A DNA stretch of 64,000 bases from Petunia secreta (Eukaryota > Streptophyta > Magnoliopsida > Solanales > Solanaceae). Positions within the stretch are counted from its first letter, which is position 1, and each line of letters begins with the position of its first letter. The stretch is taken from NCBI GenBank assembly GCA_029990175.1, contig JARKIP010000017.1, positions 13,038,001 to 13,102,000 on the forward strand, read 5' to 3'. Shown piece by piece: positions 33,234-41,789 of the stretch. The notes under the pieces are model-generated. The model was not told the DNA's origin. It saw nothing but the letters and a program-made list of their open reading frames with translations, and did no database searches. Both the position numbers and the translations under genes were made by a program.

Positions 33234-36200
33234 ATGCCTGAAAGGAAGGTGTACTTGGGAGCAGAGCTGAACAAAGATTTACGGAAAGACATCTTGCATT
33301 TCCTCAAGGGACGGCACGCCACCTTTGCGTGGTCACACGAGGACATGACGGGGATCTCCCCGAAGATTATCTCTCACAAGTTGAATGTGGATCCATACTT
33401 CCGCCCGGTGAAGCAAAAGAAACGCCAGCAAGGAGCATTCAGGAACCAAATCATAAACGATGAAGTTGACCGCTTGCTCAAGATTGGCTCTGTCCGAGAA
33501 GTCAAATATCCCGATTGGTTGGCCAACGTGGTCGTAGTGGCGAAGAAGAACGGCAAGTGGAGGGTTTGCATCGACTTCACTGATCTGAACAAAGCCTGCC
33601 CGAAAGATTCTTATCCGCTACCTCAAATTGACCAACTAATCGACGCAACGGCCGGGCATGAGGTGCTTACATTCCTTGACGCATACTCAGGCTACAACCA
33701 AATCCTGATGAATCCCGACGACCAGGAGAAGACCTCTTTCATTACTTGCCGAGGTACGTATTGCTACAAAGTAATGCCTTTTGGACTTAAAAATGCAGGT
33801 GCAACCTACCAACGGTTAGTCAACCGGATGTTTCACGATCACATTGGCAAAACCATGGAGGTTTACATGGACGACATGCTGATCAAATCCAAGCGAGCAG
33901 AGGACCACTTAGCTCATTTGGAGGAAGCCTTTCGGATCCTTGATCAATATAACATGAAGCTCAACCCGGAGAAATGCGCGTTTGGAGTGGGTTCAGGGAA
34001 GTTCCTTGGTTTCATCGTCTCCCAACGAGGGATCGAGGTAAACCCTGCCCAGATAAAAGCAATAGAAGCCATCCCCGACGTACTTCGCAACAGAAAAGAT
34101 GTGATGCGGCTAACCGGGAGAGTAGCGGCGCTGAGGAGATTCATCTCCCGCTCGTCTGATCGGTGCAAGAGCTTCTTCGACGTGCTGAAACAAAACAAAG
34201 AGTTTGAGTGGACCCCCGAATGTCAGCAAGCACTTAAGGACTTGAAGCGGTACTTGTCGAGCCCGCCTTTACTTTCAACGCCACAACCAGGTGAACAACT
34301 ATTACTCTACCTGGCCGTATCTGAATCAGCGGTAAGTGCAGTCTTGGTGCGAGAAGACAAAGGTAAGCAACTACCAATTTATTACATCAGTAAATCTCTA
34401 TTAGATGCTGAAACACGCTATCAACCTTTGGAAAAGCTGGCACTAGCATTGGTAATCGCTGCCCGCAAATTAAGACCTTATTTCCAAAGTCATTCAATAG
34501 CTGTAGTTACTACTTTCCCCCTACGTAATATCTTGCACAAACCTGAATTTTCGGGCAGACTAGTAAAATGGGCAGTAGAATTAAGTGAATTTGACATATC
34601 TTATCAACCCCGAGTAGCAATAAAATCTCAAGCTCTGGCAGATTTTATCGCAGATTTTAGCGCCACCATGTACCCTGATGCTCAGCGTGAGGCGGTTCTC
34701 TTCGCCGGATCCGAGCCGGGGACTTGGACCTTGCACACTGATGGATCCTCGAGCGTGAAAGGGTCGGGGCTGGGTTTAGTCCTCACCACTCCCTCGGGTG
34801 AAACCATCAGGCAGGCTATAAAATGTCCTTTCGTTACTAACAATGAGGCCGAGTATGAGGCCGTAATTGCAGGATTGAAACTAGCTCGAGATTATGGGGC
34901 AGACAGGATTCACCTCAAAAGTGATTCCACCCTGGTCATCAACCAGATAAATGGAGGTTTCGTTGCAAGAGAATCTCGTATGCAGAGGTATCTTGCCCGA
35001 GTCACTGGTTTACTGGCACAATTCAGCAATTGGGAAGCTATGCAGATCCCGCGGGAGGAGAATCATGAAGCCGATGCCTTGGCCAATTTGGGTTCAGTCG
35101 CAGAAATTGGAGCAGCAGGTTCAATGGCCGTAGCTCATCTCCTGTGCACAACAATCGATAAGGACGCGATGGAGGTCAACACGACCAGCCTAACTTGGGA
35201 TTGGAGGAATGAGATAATCAACTATATATTGCATGGAACCTTGCCATCAGACGTTAAGGCCGCTCGAAAATTGAGGATAAAGGCCGCCAGATATACAATT
35301 ATAGATGGCACCCTCTATCGAAAGACTTTTGCAGGTCCACTCGCTAAATGCCTAGGCCCCAGCCAAACGGAGTATGTGATGAGAGAAGTTCATGAGGGGT
35401 GCTGTGGAAATCATTTGGGAGGAAAGGCGCTTGCGCGGAAACTCATACGAGCAGGTTATTATTGGGACAAGATGGAGAAAGATACCAACGAGTTTGTCAA
35501 AAAATGCGATAAGTGCCAAAGGTTTGCGCATCTCCTTCATCAACCGGCGGAGCCCTTGCATTCGATCATTTCCCCGTGGCCGTTTATGAAGTGGGGGATG
35601 GACATCGTTGGACCACTACCCACTGCGCCTAGGGGGGTGCGTTTCTTGTTAATAATTACTGATTATTTTACAAAGTGGGTTGAGGCCACAGCATATTCGA
35701 AGATACGTCAAACGGAAGTAATTGATTTCTTGTGGCGTTATGTCATTTGTCGGTTTGGAGCACCCAAAGAAATTGTTATGGACAATGGCCCCCAGTTCGT
35801 TGGTCAGAAGGTCACGAAGTTCCTTGAGGATCTGCACATTAAAAGGATTACTTCCTCCCCATATCACCCAGTGGCAAACGGGCAGGCGGAATCAACCAAC
35901 AAAATAATAGTGGATTCACTCAAGAAGCGCCTCGAGCAGGCCAAAGGATGTTGGGTGGAAGAACTCCCCGGGGTGCTTTGGGAATATAGAACAACCACGA
36001 AAATGAGCACCGGGGAGACACCTTACTCGTTAGTGTATGGTTCCGATGCATTAATCCCAGTCGAAATTGGCGAGCCAAGTCTAAGATATGCCCATGCAAC
36101 CGTAGAATCTAATTCAGTCAACCTCTCTGAGGAGTTGGATTTTCTGGAAGAACGCAGGGAGTTAGCATTGATACGAGTAGTGGCTCAGAAAGAAAGGATA

Positions 36201-36437
36201 GAGCAATATTACAATCGGGGACTGAGGCTACGCAACTTCGAAGTCGGGGACTTTGTATTGCGTAGAGTCTCCCAGAGCACGCAAGAGGTGAACGTCGGCA
36301 AACTTGGTCCAAACTGGGAGGGTCCATACAAGGTGGTTGCATCAGCTGGTAAAGGTTCATACCGTTTGGCACGACCAGATGGATCGCTTCTACCCAGCAG
36401 TTGGAACGTGGCTCACTTGAAAAAGTACCACTTCTAA
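33234..36437 (+). CDS. pol: Tat pol: RT, two RNase H domains, integrase
   Basis: This 1067-aa frame copies the element RNA to DNA and integrates it. RT spans about residues 60-250 with catalytic YMDD at 211-214 (LDAYSGYNQI upstream). A degenerate gypsy RNase H lies at about 345-450, and a second, archaeal-type RNase H starts at about 498 (LHTDGSSSVKG...NNEAEYEAVIAGL). The integrase zinc finger begins about 720 (HEGCCGNH...CDKCQ). The core has D790, D850 and E886, a canonical D-D-35-E arrangement, and the C-terminal domain ends WNVAHLKKYHF. No chromodomain is seen. The ATG (MPERKVYLG) is the first in frame, but the normal product would be continuous with gag-pro. The internal LTR fragment now separates them and leaves the two in different frames (2 versus 3). 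Confidence 0.95.
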   Translation: MPERKVYLGAELNKDLRKDILHFLKGRHATFAWSHEDMTGISPKIISHKLNVDPYFRPVKQKKRQQGAFRNQIINDEVDRLLKIGSVREVKYPDWLANVVVVAKKNGKWRVCIDFTDLNKACPKDSYPLPQIDQLIDATAGHEVLTFLDAYSGYNQILMNPDDQEKTSFITCRGTYCYKVMPFGLKNAGATYQRLVNRMFHDHIGKTMEVYMDDMLIKSKRAEDHLAHLEEAFRILDQYNMKLNPEKCAFGVGSGKFLGFIVSQRGIEVNPAQIKAIEAIPDVLRNRKDVMRLTGRVAALRRFISRSSDRCKSFFDVLKQNKEFEWTPECQQALKDLKRYLSSPPLLSTPQPGEQLLLYLAVSESAVSAVLVREDKGKQLPIYYISKSLLDAETRYQPLEKLALALVIAARKLRPYFQSHSIAVVTTFPLRNILHKPEFSGRLVKWAVELSEFDISYQPRVAIKSQALADFIADFSATMYPDAQREAVLFAGSEPGTWTLHTDGSSSVKGSGLGLVLTTPSGETIRQAIKCPFVTNNEAEYEAVIAGLKLARDYGADRIHLKSDSTLVINQINGGFVARESRMQRYLARVTGLLAQFSNWEAMQIPREENHEADALANLGSVAEIGAAGSMAVAHLLCTTIDKDAMEVNTTSLTWDWRNEIINYILHGTLPSDVKAARKLRIKAARYTIIDGTLYRKTFAGPLAKCLGPSQTEYVMREVHEGCCGNHLGGKALARKLIRAGYYWDKMEKDTNEFVKKCDKCQRFAHLLHQPAEPLHSIISPWPFMKWGMDIVGPLPTAPRGVRFLLIITDYFTKWVEATAYSKIRQTEVIDFLWRYVICRFGAPKEIVMDNGPQFVGQKVTKFLEDLHIKRITSSPYHPVANGQAESTNKIIVDSLKKRLEQAKGCWVEELPGVLWEYRTTTKMSTGETPYSLVYGSDALIPVEIGEPSLRYAHATVESNSVNLSEELDFLEERRELALIRVVAQKERIEQYYNRGLRLRNFEVGDFVLRRVSQSTQEVNVGKLGPNWEGPYKVVASAGKGSYRLARPDGSLLPSSWNVAHLKKYHF

Positions 36438-36558
36438 GTGGTACAGGGGTTAGTGTTTCTATCCATTTTTACATTGCTTACATGCCTTCGTTTTCTTTTT
36501 AAGTTGCTCTGTTTTCCTATCTTTGTCTAAATGGTACTAACGGTCTTCGAAAGGCCAG

Positions 36559-36631
36559 ATCCGTTTAGCTCAACTGGTAGAGCTCGAAGTCTTCGTGCTT
36601 CGCGGCTGTGGGTTCAAATCCCGCAACGGAC
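36559..36631 (+). tRNA. tRNA-like cloverleaf inside the Tat 3' region
   Basis: The 73 bases fold as a cloverleaf. Acceptor ATCCGTT/AACGGAC has six pairs and an A-C mismatch at the end. The D arm is GCTC-AACTGGTA-GAGC. The anticodon stem CGAAG/CTTCG is perfect. There is a five-base variable loop, and the T arm is GTGGG-TTCAAAT-CCCGC. Internal promoter boxes A (TAGCTCAACTGG) and B (GGTTCAAATCC) are intact, and a TTTT run follows at 36641. The anticodon loop has eight bases (TCTTCGTG) instead of seven, so the isotype cannot be assigned and decoding function is doubtful. It is probably a tRNA-derived capture or a pol III unit within the element. Confidence 0.6.
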
Positions 36632-36984
36632 ACACTCCTCTTTTGGTTATATGTGTTCTCAGACTCAGCGCTTTACCCATTGTCTTTTCATGTCTGAAAT
36701 TACGAAATTTCAACATAAAAACAGGGGGGTGGCGAGGGCCCCAGTAGGCCAAAATCCCGGCTAACACAGGTGATCTTCGAGCAGAGCAAGGTCATTCGTT
36801 GAAAGCACGGCTAAGCAAAATCAAGTAAGTTCAATAGAACTATTTTACTTGGGCTATATTGTCTTCTACATCTTTGCGGCCAGCACCCGCCTAAGTCCAA
36901 CAACTTTACGACCAGAGAATCTTGTATTTTGACTTAAGACCAAAACAATCCTACATTCTGGTCATTGGGTTGCTTGCCCTTTTT

Positions 36985-37048
36985 CAATAGAAATAACAGG
37001 GAAGTCTCAACCAAACCAATAGAAATAACAGGGAAGTCTCAACCAAAC
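36985..37048. repeat. Two perfect 32-bp tandem units
   Basis: CAATAGAAATAACAGGGAAG and its continuation TCTCAACCAAAC occur twice head to tail in the Tat 3' non-coding region. Confidence 0.95.
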
Positions 37049-37190
37049 TAAATCAAATTTTTTCCCATTTCCCTGCGAAAACTTTCAACTGTCAAATATG
37101 ATAAGCAAAGTTTATCGCAAAACCGTCTTACACGGTCAAATTTCAGTTAGCCTGAACGACCCGATTTCGTTCAGCCCAGAAGGGCCTGGC

Positions 37191-37292
37191 TTCAGTCATC
37201 CTAACTAAGGACAACTTAACCTGGTTACGATCAGATTTTATTTCAGTTATCCCAACTAAGGATAACTTAACCTGGCCACGATCAGATTTTAT
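37191..37292. repeat. Two 51-bp tandem units
   Basis: TTCAGT(C/T)ATCC(T/C)AACTAAGG...CGATCAGATTTTAT is duplicated, with a few differences, just downstream of the antisense gene's stop on the other strand. Confidence 0.9.
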
Positions 37293-37544
37293 TTCAAAAC
37301 ATCTGCGCAGATTAAACCAAAAAGGAACTCAGATACTAAGGTTTGAAACATAACCTTGACCTCTGAAAACTCCACTAAGCAACAATCAGCATTCATATGA
37401 ATAAAACTTGAAGGACTAGAAATGGTCGTCGAGCCTCGACCAGTCAGACAAAAGAAGGAAATAGCCGAAAACATACATTCATAAAGTTAACAAATATTCA
37501 AAGTTAACAACATCCAACAAATTAACAGAGGGACGAGACAAATA

Positions 37545-38369
37545 TCAATCGTCATGTTGACCAGGATCCCGACCTGATGCACTAGCTCCATCAGTCGGGT
37601 CCCCGCCCAAGTCTTCATCTTCTTCATCTTCGTTGTCCTCGCTACCCTCATCGTCCCCTTCGACTCCATCGTCATCAGCCCCCACTTCCATGCCCAGGAC
37701 TTGCTTGACACTGATGATGGCTGCAATGGTCTGATCGAGGACTAAATCAACATTAATCTGGCCGCGCTGCATTTGGATGAGCAATTTCTTTTTGGCTTCC
37801 AGAGCTTCTAACTTGGACTCGATCGTATAACGATCTCGCAAGTTAGCCAAATCCTTCGTCAGTAGCTCTTGAACCTTTGCAGACTCCGCAACCCGATTTC
37901 TAGCCTCTTGCAGTTCTCCTCGAGCAGCCTGGGATTCAGCCTCAGCTTTGTTCATATTCCTCAGCATCAGGTCAGAAGCGTCGCGGATACTTGCCAGAGT
38001 AATTTCCTTCATATTGAGCTCGTGGGCAAGCTGGGAGATCAGACGGCCTTGCTCATCCATCTTTGCTTTTAGATCTTCAAAAGACAACACAAACCTGTCC
38101 TTCTCATCTAGAAGACGGTCCTTTTCCTCGAGGAGCGCGCTTATCTTGTCGCTAGCTTCAGCGTTGGATTTCTCCAACCTTTCTATCTTATCCTCGAAGA
38201 AGTCGCGCCTCCCCTCCAGCACCCGCTTCTCCCCGATCAGAACCTTTTTCTCCTCTTCCAAGGCGTGATTTGCCTGGAGAACCTCCAAAAGGTCTTTTTT
38301 CAAGCCAAGGACTTGATCTTGGTTGTTCAACCTGGAGCGATGCATGAGCTCGGTAGCCATCATACTCGC
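37545..38369 (-). CDS. Antisense gene exon 4
   Basis: Acceptor TTGTTGCCAG. It encodes ASMMATELMHRSR, then about 170 residues of heptad-rich coiled coil (EEEKKVLIGEKRVLEGRRDF type) and an acidic C-terminus ending GQHDD. Confidence 0.78.
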   Translation of the reverse strand, partial: ASMMATELMHRSRLNNQDQVLGLKKDLLEVLQANHALEEEKKVLIGEKRVLEGRRDFFEDKIERLEKSNAEASDKISALLEEKDRLLDEKDRFVLSFEDLKAKMDEQGRLISQLAHELNMKEITLASIRDASDLMLRNMNKAEAESQAARGELQEARNRVAESAKVQELLTKDLANLRDRYTIESKLEALEAKKKLLIQMQRGQINVDLVLDQTIAAIISVKQVLGMEVGADDDGVEGDDEGSEDNEDEEDEDLGGDPTDGASASGRDPGQHDD

Positions 38370-40558
38370 CTGGCAACAAGTAGAAACACGTAGATAGTCA
38401 GGACTAAGGGTTTTTGACAGATATAAGGAAAGTGAAGGAAGAAGACATTACCCGAGCAGTATCCTCAGCAATCGCATAAGCCAACTGCTCATCGTTCATG
38501 CTGCGCATGTTCCACTCTTCACGAGGGCCGATCAGGTTGGACGTTACCTTGACTAAGTGGCCAGGCTTCGTCAAAAAATCCGTGTCTGGGGGGATGATGA
38601 AGTCACATTCCCTCATGCACGGCCTAGGCTCTCTCGCCTGCTCCGAAGGGTAGTCAGGGCCAAATTTATGGCGAATACCTTTAACAGAGTACGCACCAAT
38701 CGTACCTCCCAAAGATACTCGCCTGGTGAGCCTAGTCCGAGAGATTTCAACGTCGCCTGACTCGCCGAGGCCTAGGGTGTCGCACTCCTGTAAATAAACT
38801 GGCGCCACCCCGTCAGCAGCCAAGTTTATCATATCTTTATAATAGAAGACCTGGGGTTCAGCCTCCCCCCCAGCCTTCTTCCAACCATCAACCTCCTCAC
38901 CTGTCTCGCCTTTCTCTTCACCTTCCTTCTCACCTTTCTCCTCATCATCTTCCGCCATCGGCTCCTTGCCTGGACGTCTATTGCTGGCCTGCTCAGGTTC
39001 ACTTTGTTGGCTTCGAGCCCAATCAGGCTCGCTCGGCTCTGATGCAAAACTCCCTTGCATTCTTTCCTCCTCCATTTCTTCAGCTTTCTCCTCCTCCCCG
39101 TCACCAACTCGGGGACTTTGCTCGAAGGCATAAGAGGAAGTTTCTGCAGCTCTCCTCTTGTCACTCCGAAGATATGCCCTCCTCCTCTGATTCAAGCCCT
39201 CATCAGGGACCTCTGAATCTGACAGAACAACCACCACGGGCTCAGCTGATTCAGGGGCAGCCGCCGAACTCTTTATACTTTCTTGCCCAGACTTGGGAGT
39301 TTCGGTAGCACCTACGGTGGCCTCAACTGTCTTCTCAGAAGACTGAGGGGTCTTGCGAGCTGTCCTTTTCTTCTTCTTAGGCTTACTCTTTTCAGAGTCT
39401 GTTTGTTTTCTCTTCAGGCTCGCAAGAACCTCCTCGCCACCCTCTCTAGCTTTAATAGCCGCAGCAGTTTGAAGGATAGCAGCCGCCTCCTCGTTGACCT
39501 CGGCCACAGGATCGACAACCACCTCCTCGGGAGGAGGGGCAGGAAAGTAACTACCGCCAGTACCCAGACCTGAAATTAGAAGCGTATTTATGTCATAATA
39601 AGTTCTGCATAAGTCAAGAGAAGGATGCAAGTAGGGATCCTACCATGGGTGCTGGGGTTAGACAAATGCTTCAAGGAAGCATAGTGAGGCCATTGCCTCT
39701 GCTCGTGGGTGAACTCCGTCAAAATTGGTTCAACCCAGGCAGACAATTCCTCCTCAGTAATCAGGCCATCATAAGGAATCTTGTCAGCTAACCAACAAAG
39801 AATAGAAATTAGAAACTGCAGAATACATAATCCAAAGAATATTCAACACAAATACTCGGGGACTTACGAGTCTTGTTCCAGGCCTCGCAGAGGTTAGTTT
39901 TGTCGCCGCGTGTGAGGAGTCTGGACTGCACGTAAACGTACCGGTGCATCCAACCCCTATCCCCTAAGTCCTCAGACTTGCTCACTAGAGCCTTTCTCCC
40001 CCTCATGCGGGCATTTATATACCCATCCCTGGCAACCTGAAGACTGTACAGAGCAATGAAATGTTTAAACTCAAAATCCTGCTCGGTCTCATCGGCGAAC
40101 CATTGCAGCAGGGTGACGATCCTATAAACGCTAGGACACAACTGCCCCGGGCAGATCAAATAGTATTTACAGATATCTTCTACGACAGGGTGCAGCGGGA
40201 ACGTATAGCCTATCGTGAATGGGTATGTGGATATAGCCGTCCACCCAGGCCTCACTGAAGTAATGTTTTCCGTTGGGAGGGGGCAAGAAATCATAAGGTC
40301 ATCGTCCCACCCGCAATCTGTCCTAACCCTAGGCAGAAGGTCAGGAGTGATTGAACTCTTGAAACGACTTGAAGGCCATGACCTTATGTTACCGTAATGG
40401 CTAAACGAGCTGACTGAACAGTCGTTCTCAAGATTTCCCCAAATTTTTGGAATCACGTCGGCGACTGAAGTTGGAGAGCTCGTGGGTTGTCCAGCCGCTG
40501 CCGAAGAAGAACTAGCTGCAGCATCCATATTCAGAACCCTCTTAGCTTTTGGAGACAT
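37545..40558 (-). CDS. Spliced antisense gene of the Tat element (Transposase_28-like, coiled coil)
   Basis: Four exons on the minus strand join in frame with AG/GT borders: 40558-39868, 39787-39644, 39569-38452 and 38369-37545. They total 2778 nt, about 925 codons plus stop. Exon 1 (MSPKAKRVLN...) carries YPFTIGYTFPLHPVVEDICKY, resembling the Pfam 'putative gypsy type transposon' family (Transposase_28) found in antisense genes of Tat-type elements. Exon 3 is acidic and Lys/Glu-rich with a nuclear-signal-like KPKKKKRTARK. Exon 4 is a long coiled coil ending in an Asp/Glu tail. The gene is convergent with gag-pol and sits between pol and the 3' LTR. Its function is unknown; comparable antisense genes are known in Grande and Retand. 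The exon structure is deduced from frame and splice consensus only. Confidence 0.75.
38452..39569 (-). CDS. Antisense gene exon 3
   Basis: Acceptor TAATTTCAG, donor GTAATG. It is Pro/Glu/Ser-rich and highly charged, with a basic nuclear-localisation-like cluster early in the exon and a conserved-looking C-terminal stretch (GVAPVYLQECDTLGLGESGD onward). Confidence 0.75.
39644..39787 (-). CDS. Antisense gene exon 2
   Basis: It is bounded by TTGGTTAG acceptor and GTAGGA donor. It reads PDKIPYDGLITEEELSAW onward without stops and continues the conserved domain. Both phases match those of exons 1 and 3. Confidence 0.7.
39868..40558 (-). CDS. Antisense gene exon 1
   Basis: It opens with ATG at 40558 and ends in split codon C| before the donor GTAAGT (39867-39862). 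It holds the conserved N-terminal domain. Reading past the donor soon reaches a stop at 39809, which supports splicing here. Confidence 0.75.
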
Positions 40559-40669
40559 TTTTAAAGTGAATTTGTCACGTTTTGAGTTTTTGCTGGAAAA
40601 GGGTTTAAAGCTCTGAAGAATAGTATGAAATTTGAAGCAAAGTAAAAGACTTTCAGCTGGGAAAAATTA

Positions 40670-40677
40670 TATTTATA
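40670..40677 (-). promoter_or_regulatory. TATA box for the antisense gene
   Basis: The minus strand reads CCCTATAAATATAAT about 112 bases upstream of the exon 1 ATG. This is a well-formed TATA box that would place the start site near 40640 and give a 5' UTR of about 80 bases. It lies inside the element, about 450 bp from the 3' LTR, so the gene need not rely on an LTR promoter. Confidence 0.55.
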
Positions 40678-41126
40678 GGGTTCGCAAAACCTGCACGTGG
40701 CGAACATCCGCGCAAAAAATGAATCGATCTAGCCGTTGAAGAAAATAATGAAATAAAAGTCGGAATGACGGTTTTTTCATCTTGGGACGTGCAAGACGTG
40801 AGTAGGCGCAGTTCAATCATCACGCCTGCAGTCTCGGAACACGCAACAGTCACTTCTTCAGGGAAAAGTGGAGCGGAATGGACAGCTTGCACGTCTTGTC
40901 TCTAACAGAGCATTTAATGCGTACACTAAAAAAGGACGCCAATCAGTCAAAACTTTTGAAGAAATATTTAATACTTGTACTAAAGGGATAACGACCAGTC
41001 CAACGAGCAGAACCCTGTAGAAACTCGCGCTTACTATGGAAGGAGAGATCAAAAAGTTCATTCCCACTCGTAGTTGGTTCTCCACTCCTCGACCAGATCC
41101 TCTGCCCGAGAAGTGCGGGGACTATC

Positions 41127-41789
41127 TGTATTGGGTGAAATCCATCGTCACCAAAGTTGATGACTTGGCATCCACATAGGACGGCACACAAACGACACGT
41201 GGCTGCGAATGGATATGAAGGCAGTGGATAAGATCGAAGATAAACAGTTACAACGGACAGATGAACAGTCACTACGGCCAGAAAAGTCGCAGCCCATCAA
41301 TCAAGACAATTCAAAGTAGGAACCTTGTCCACAAGCAACACAACTGCTCGTCTAAGGAGTTACAACTGCTTGCGAACGGGCACATAAGCTGCCTATATAT
41401 TGTAATTTAAGTCACAAGCATACGGTCTAATGCTTCTCGAAAATCTACACTTGTATTCAAAAATATTTATTGGCATTCAATACTTTATCTCCAGCGAACA
41501 TTTATTACTATTGCTGATCGAAAGATCTTCTCTACTGTTTCATTAATTGAATCTCAAAAAGAGTACGAGGAAAGGAATTTAATCAAGTCTGAACGGCCTG
41601 AGCACGGTTCCTTTTTCGTTTGATTATTTATTCATTATATCGCATTAATTGCCTCTTTACTCTTCCGCATTTATTACTGGCATTTATATTTACTTCATTA
41701 GGAGCATTTTAATCTCGATTATTGACCGTGACCCCGCTCTACAAATTTAATTGTAAATTAACCTGATAAAACGGAACTACGGTTAAACA
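41127..41789 (+). repeat. 3' LTR of the Tat element
   Basis: Same length as the 5' LTR (663 bp) with five substitutions (near positions 79, 180, 226, 285 and 652 of the LTR). It is preceded by the purine-rich GAGAAGTGCGGGGACTATC, the likely plus-strand primer, and followed by the GAAAG duplication. Confidence 0.93.

Larger units (their letters stand above)
29810..41789 (+). mobile_element. Complete Tat-lineage Ty3/gypsy retrotransposon
   Basis: Two 663-bp LTRs (29810-30472 and 41127-41789) differ at five positions. Both flanks carry GAAAG (29805-29809 and 41790-41794). Gag-protease and pol are uninterrupted. The pol has both a normal and a second, archaeal-type RNase H, the diagnostic trait of the Tat lineage. 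A 3' region of about 4.7 kb carries a tRNA-like unit and an antisense spliced gene. At 11,980 bp it is the youngest and best preserved element here. Its only visible structural defect is an LTR-tail copy between gag-pro and pol. Confidence 0.95.
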
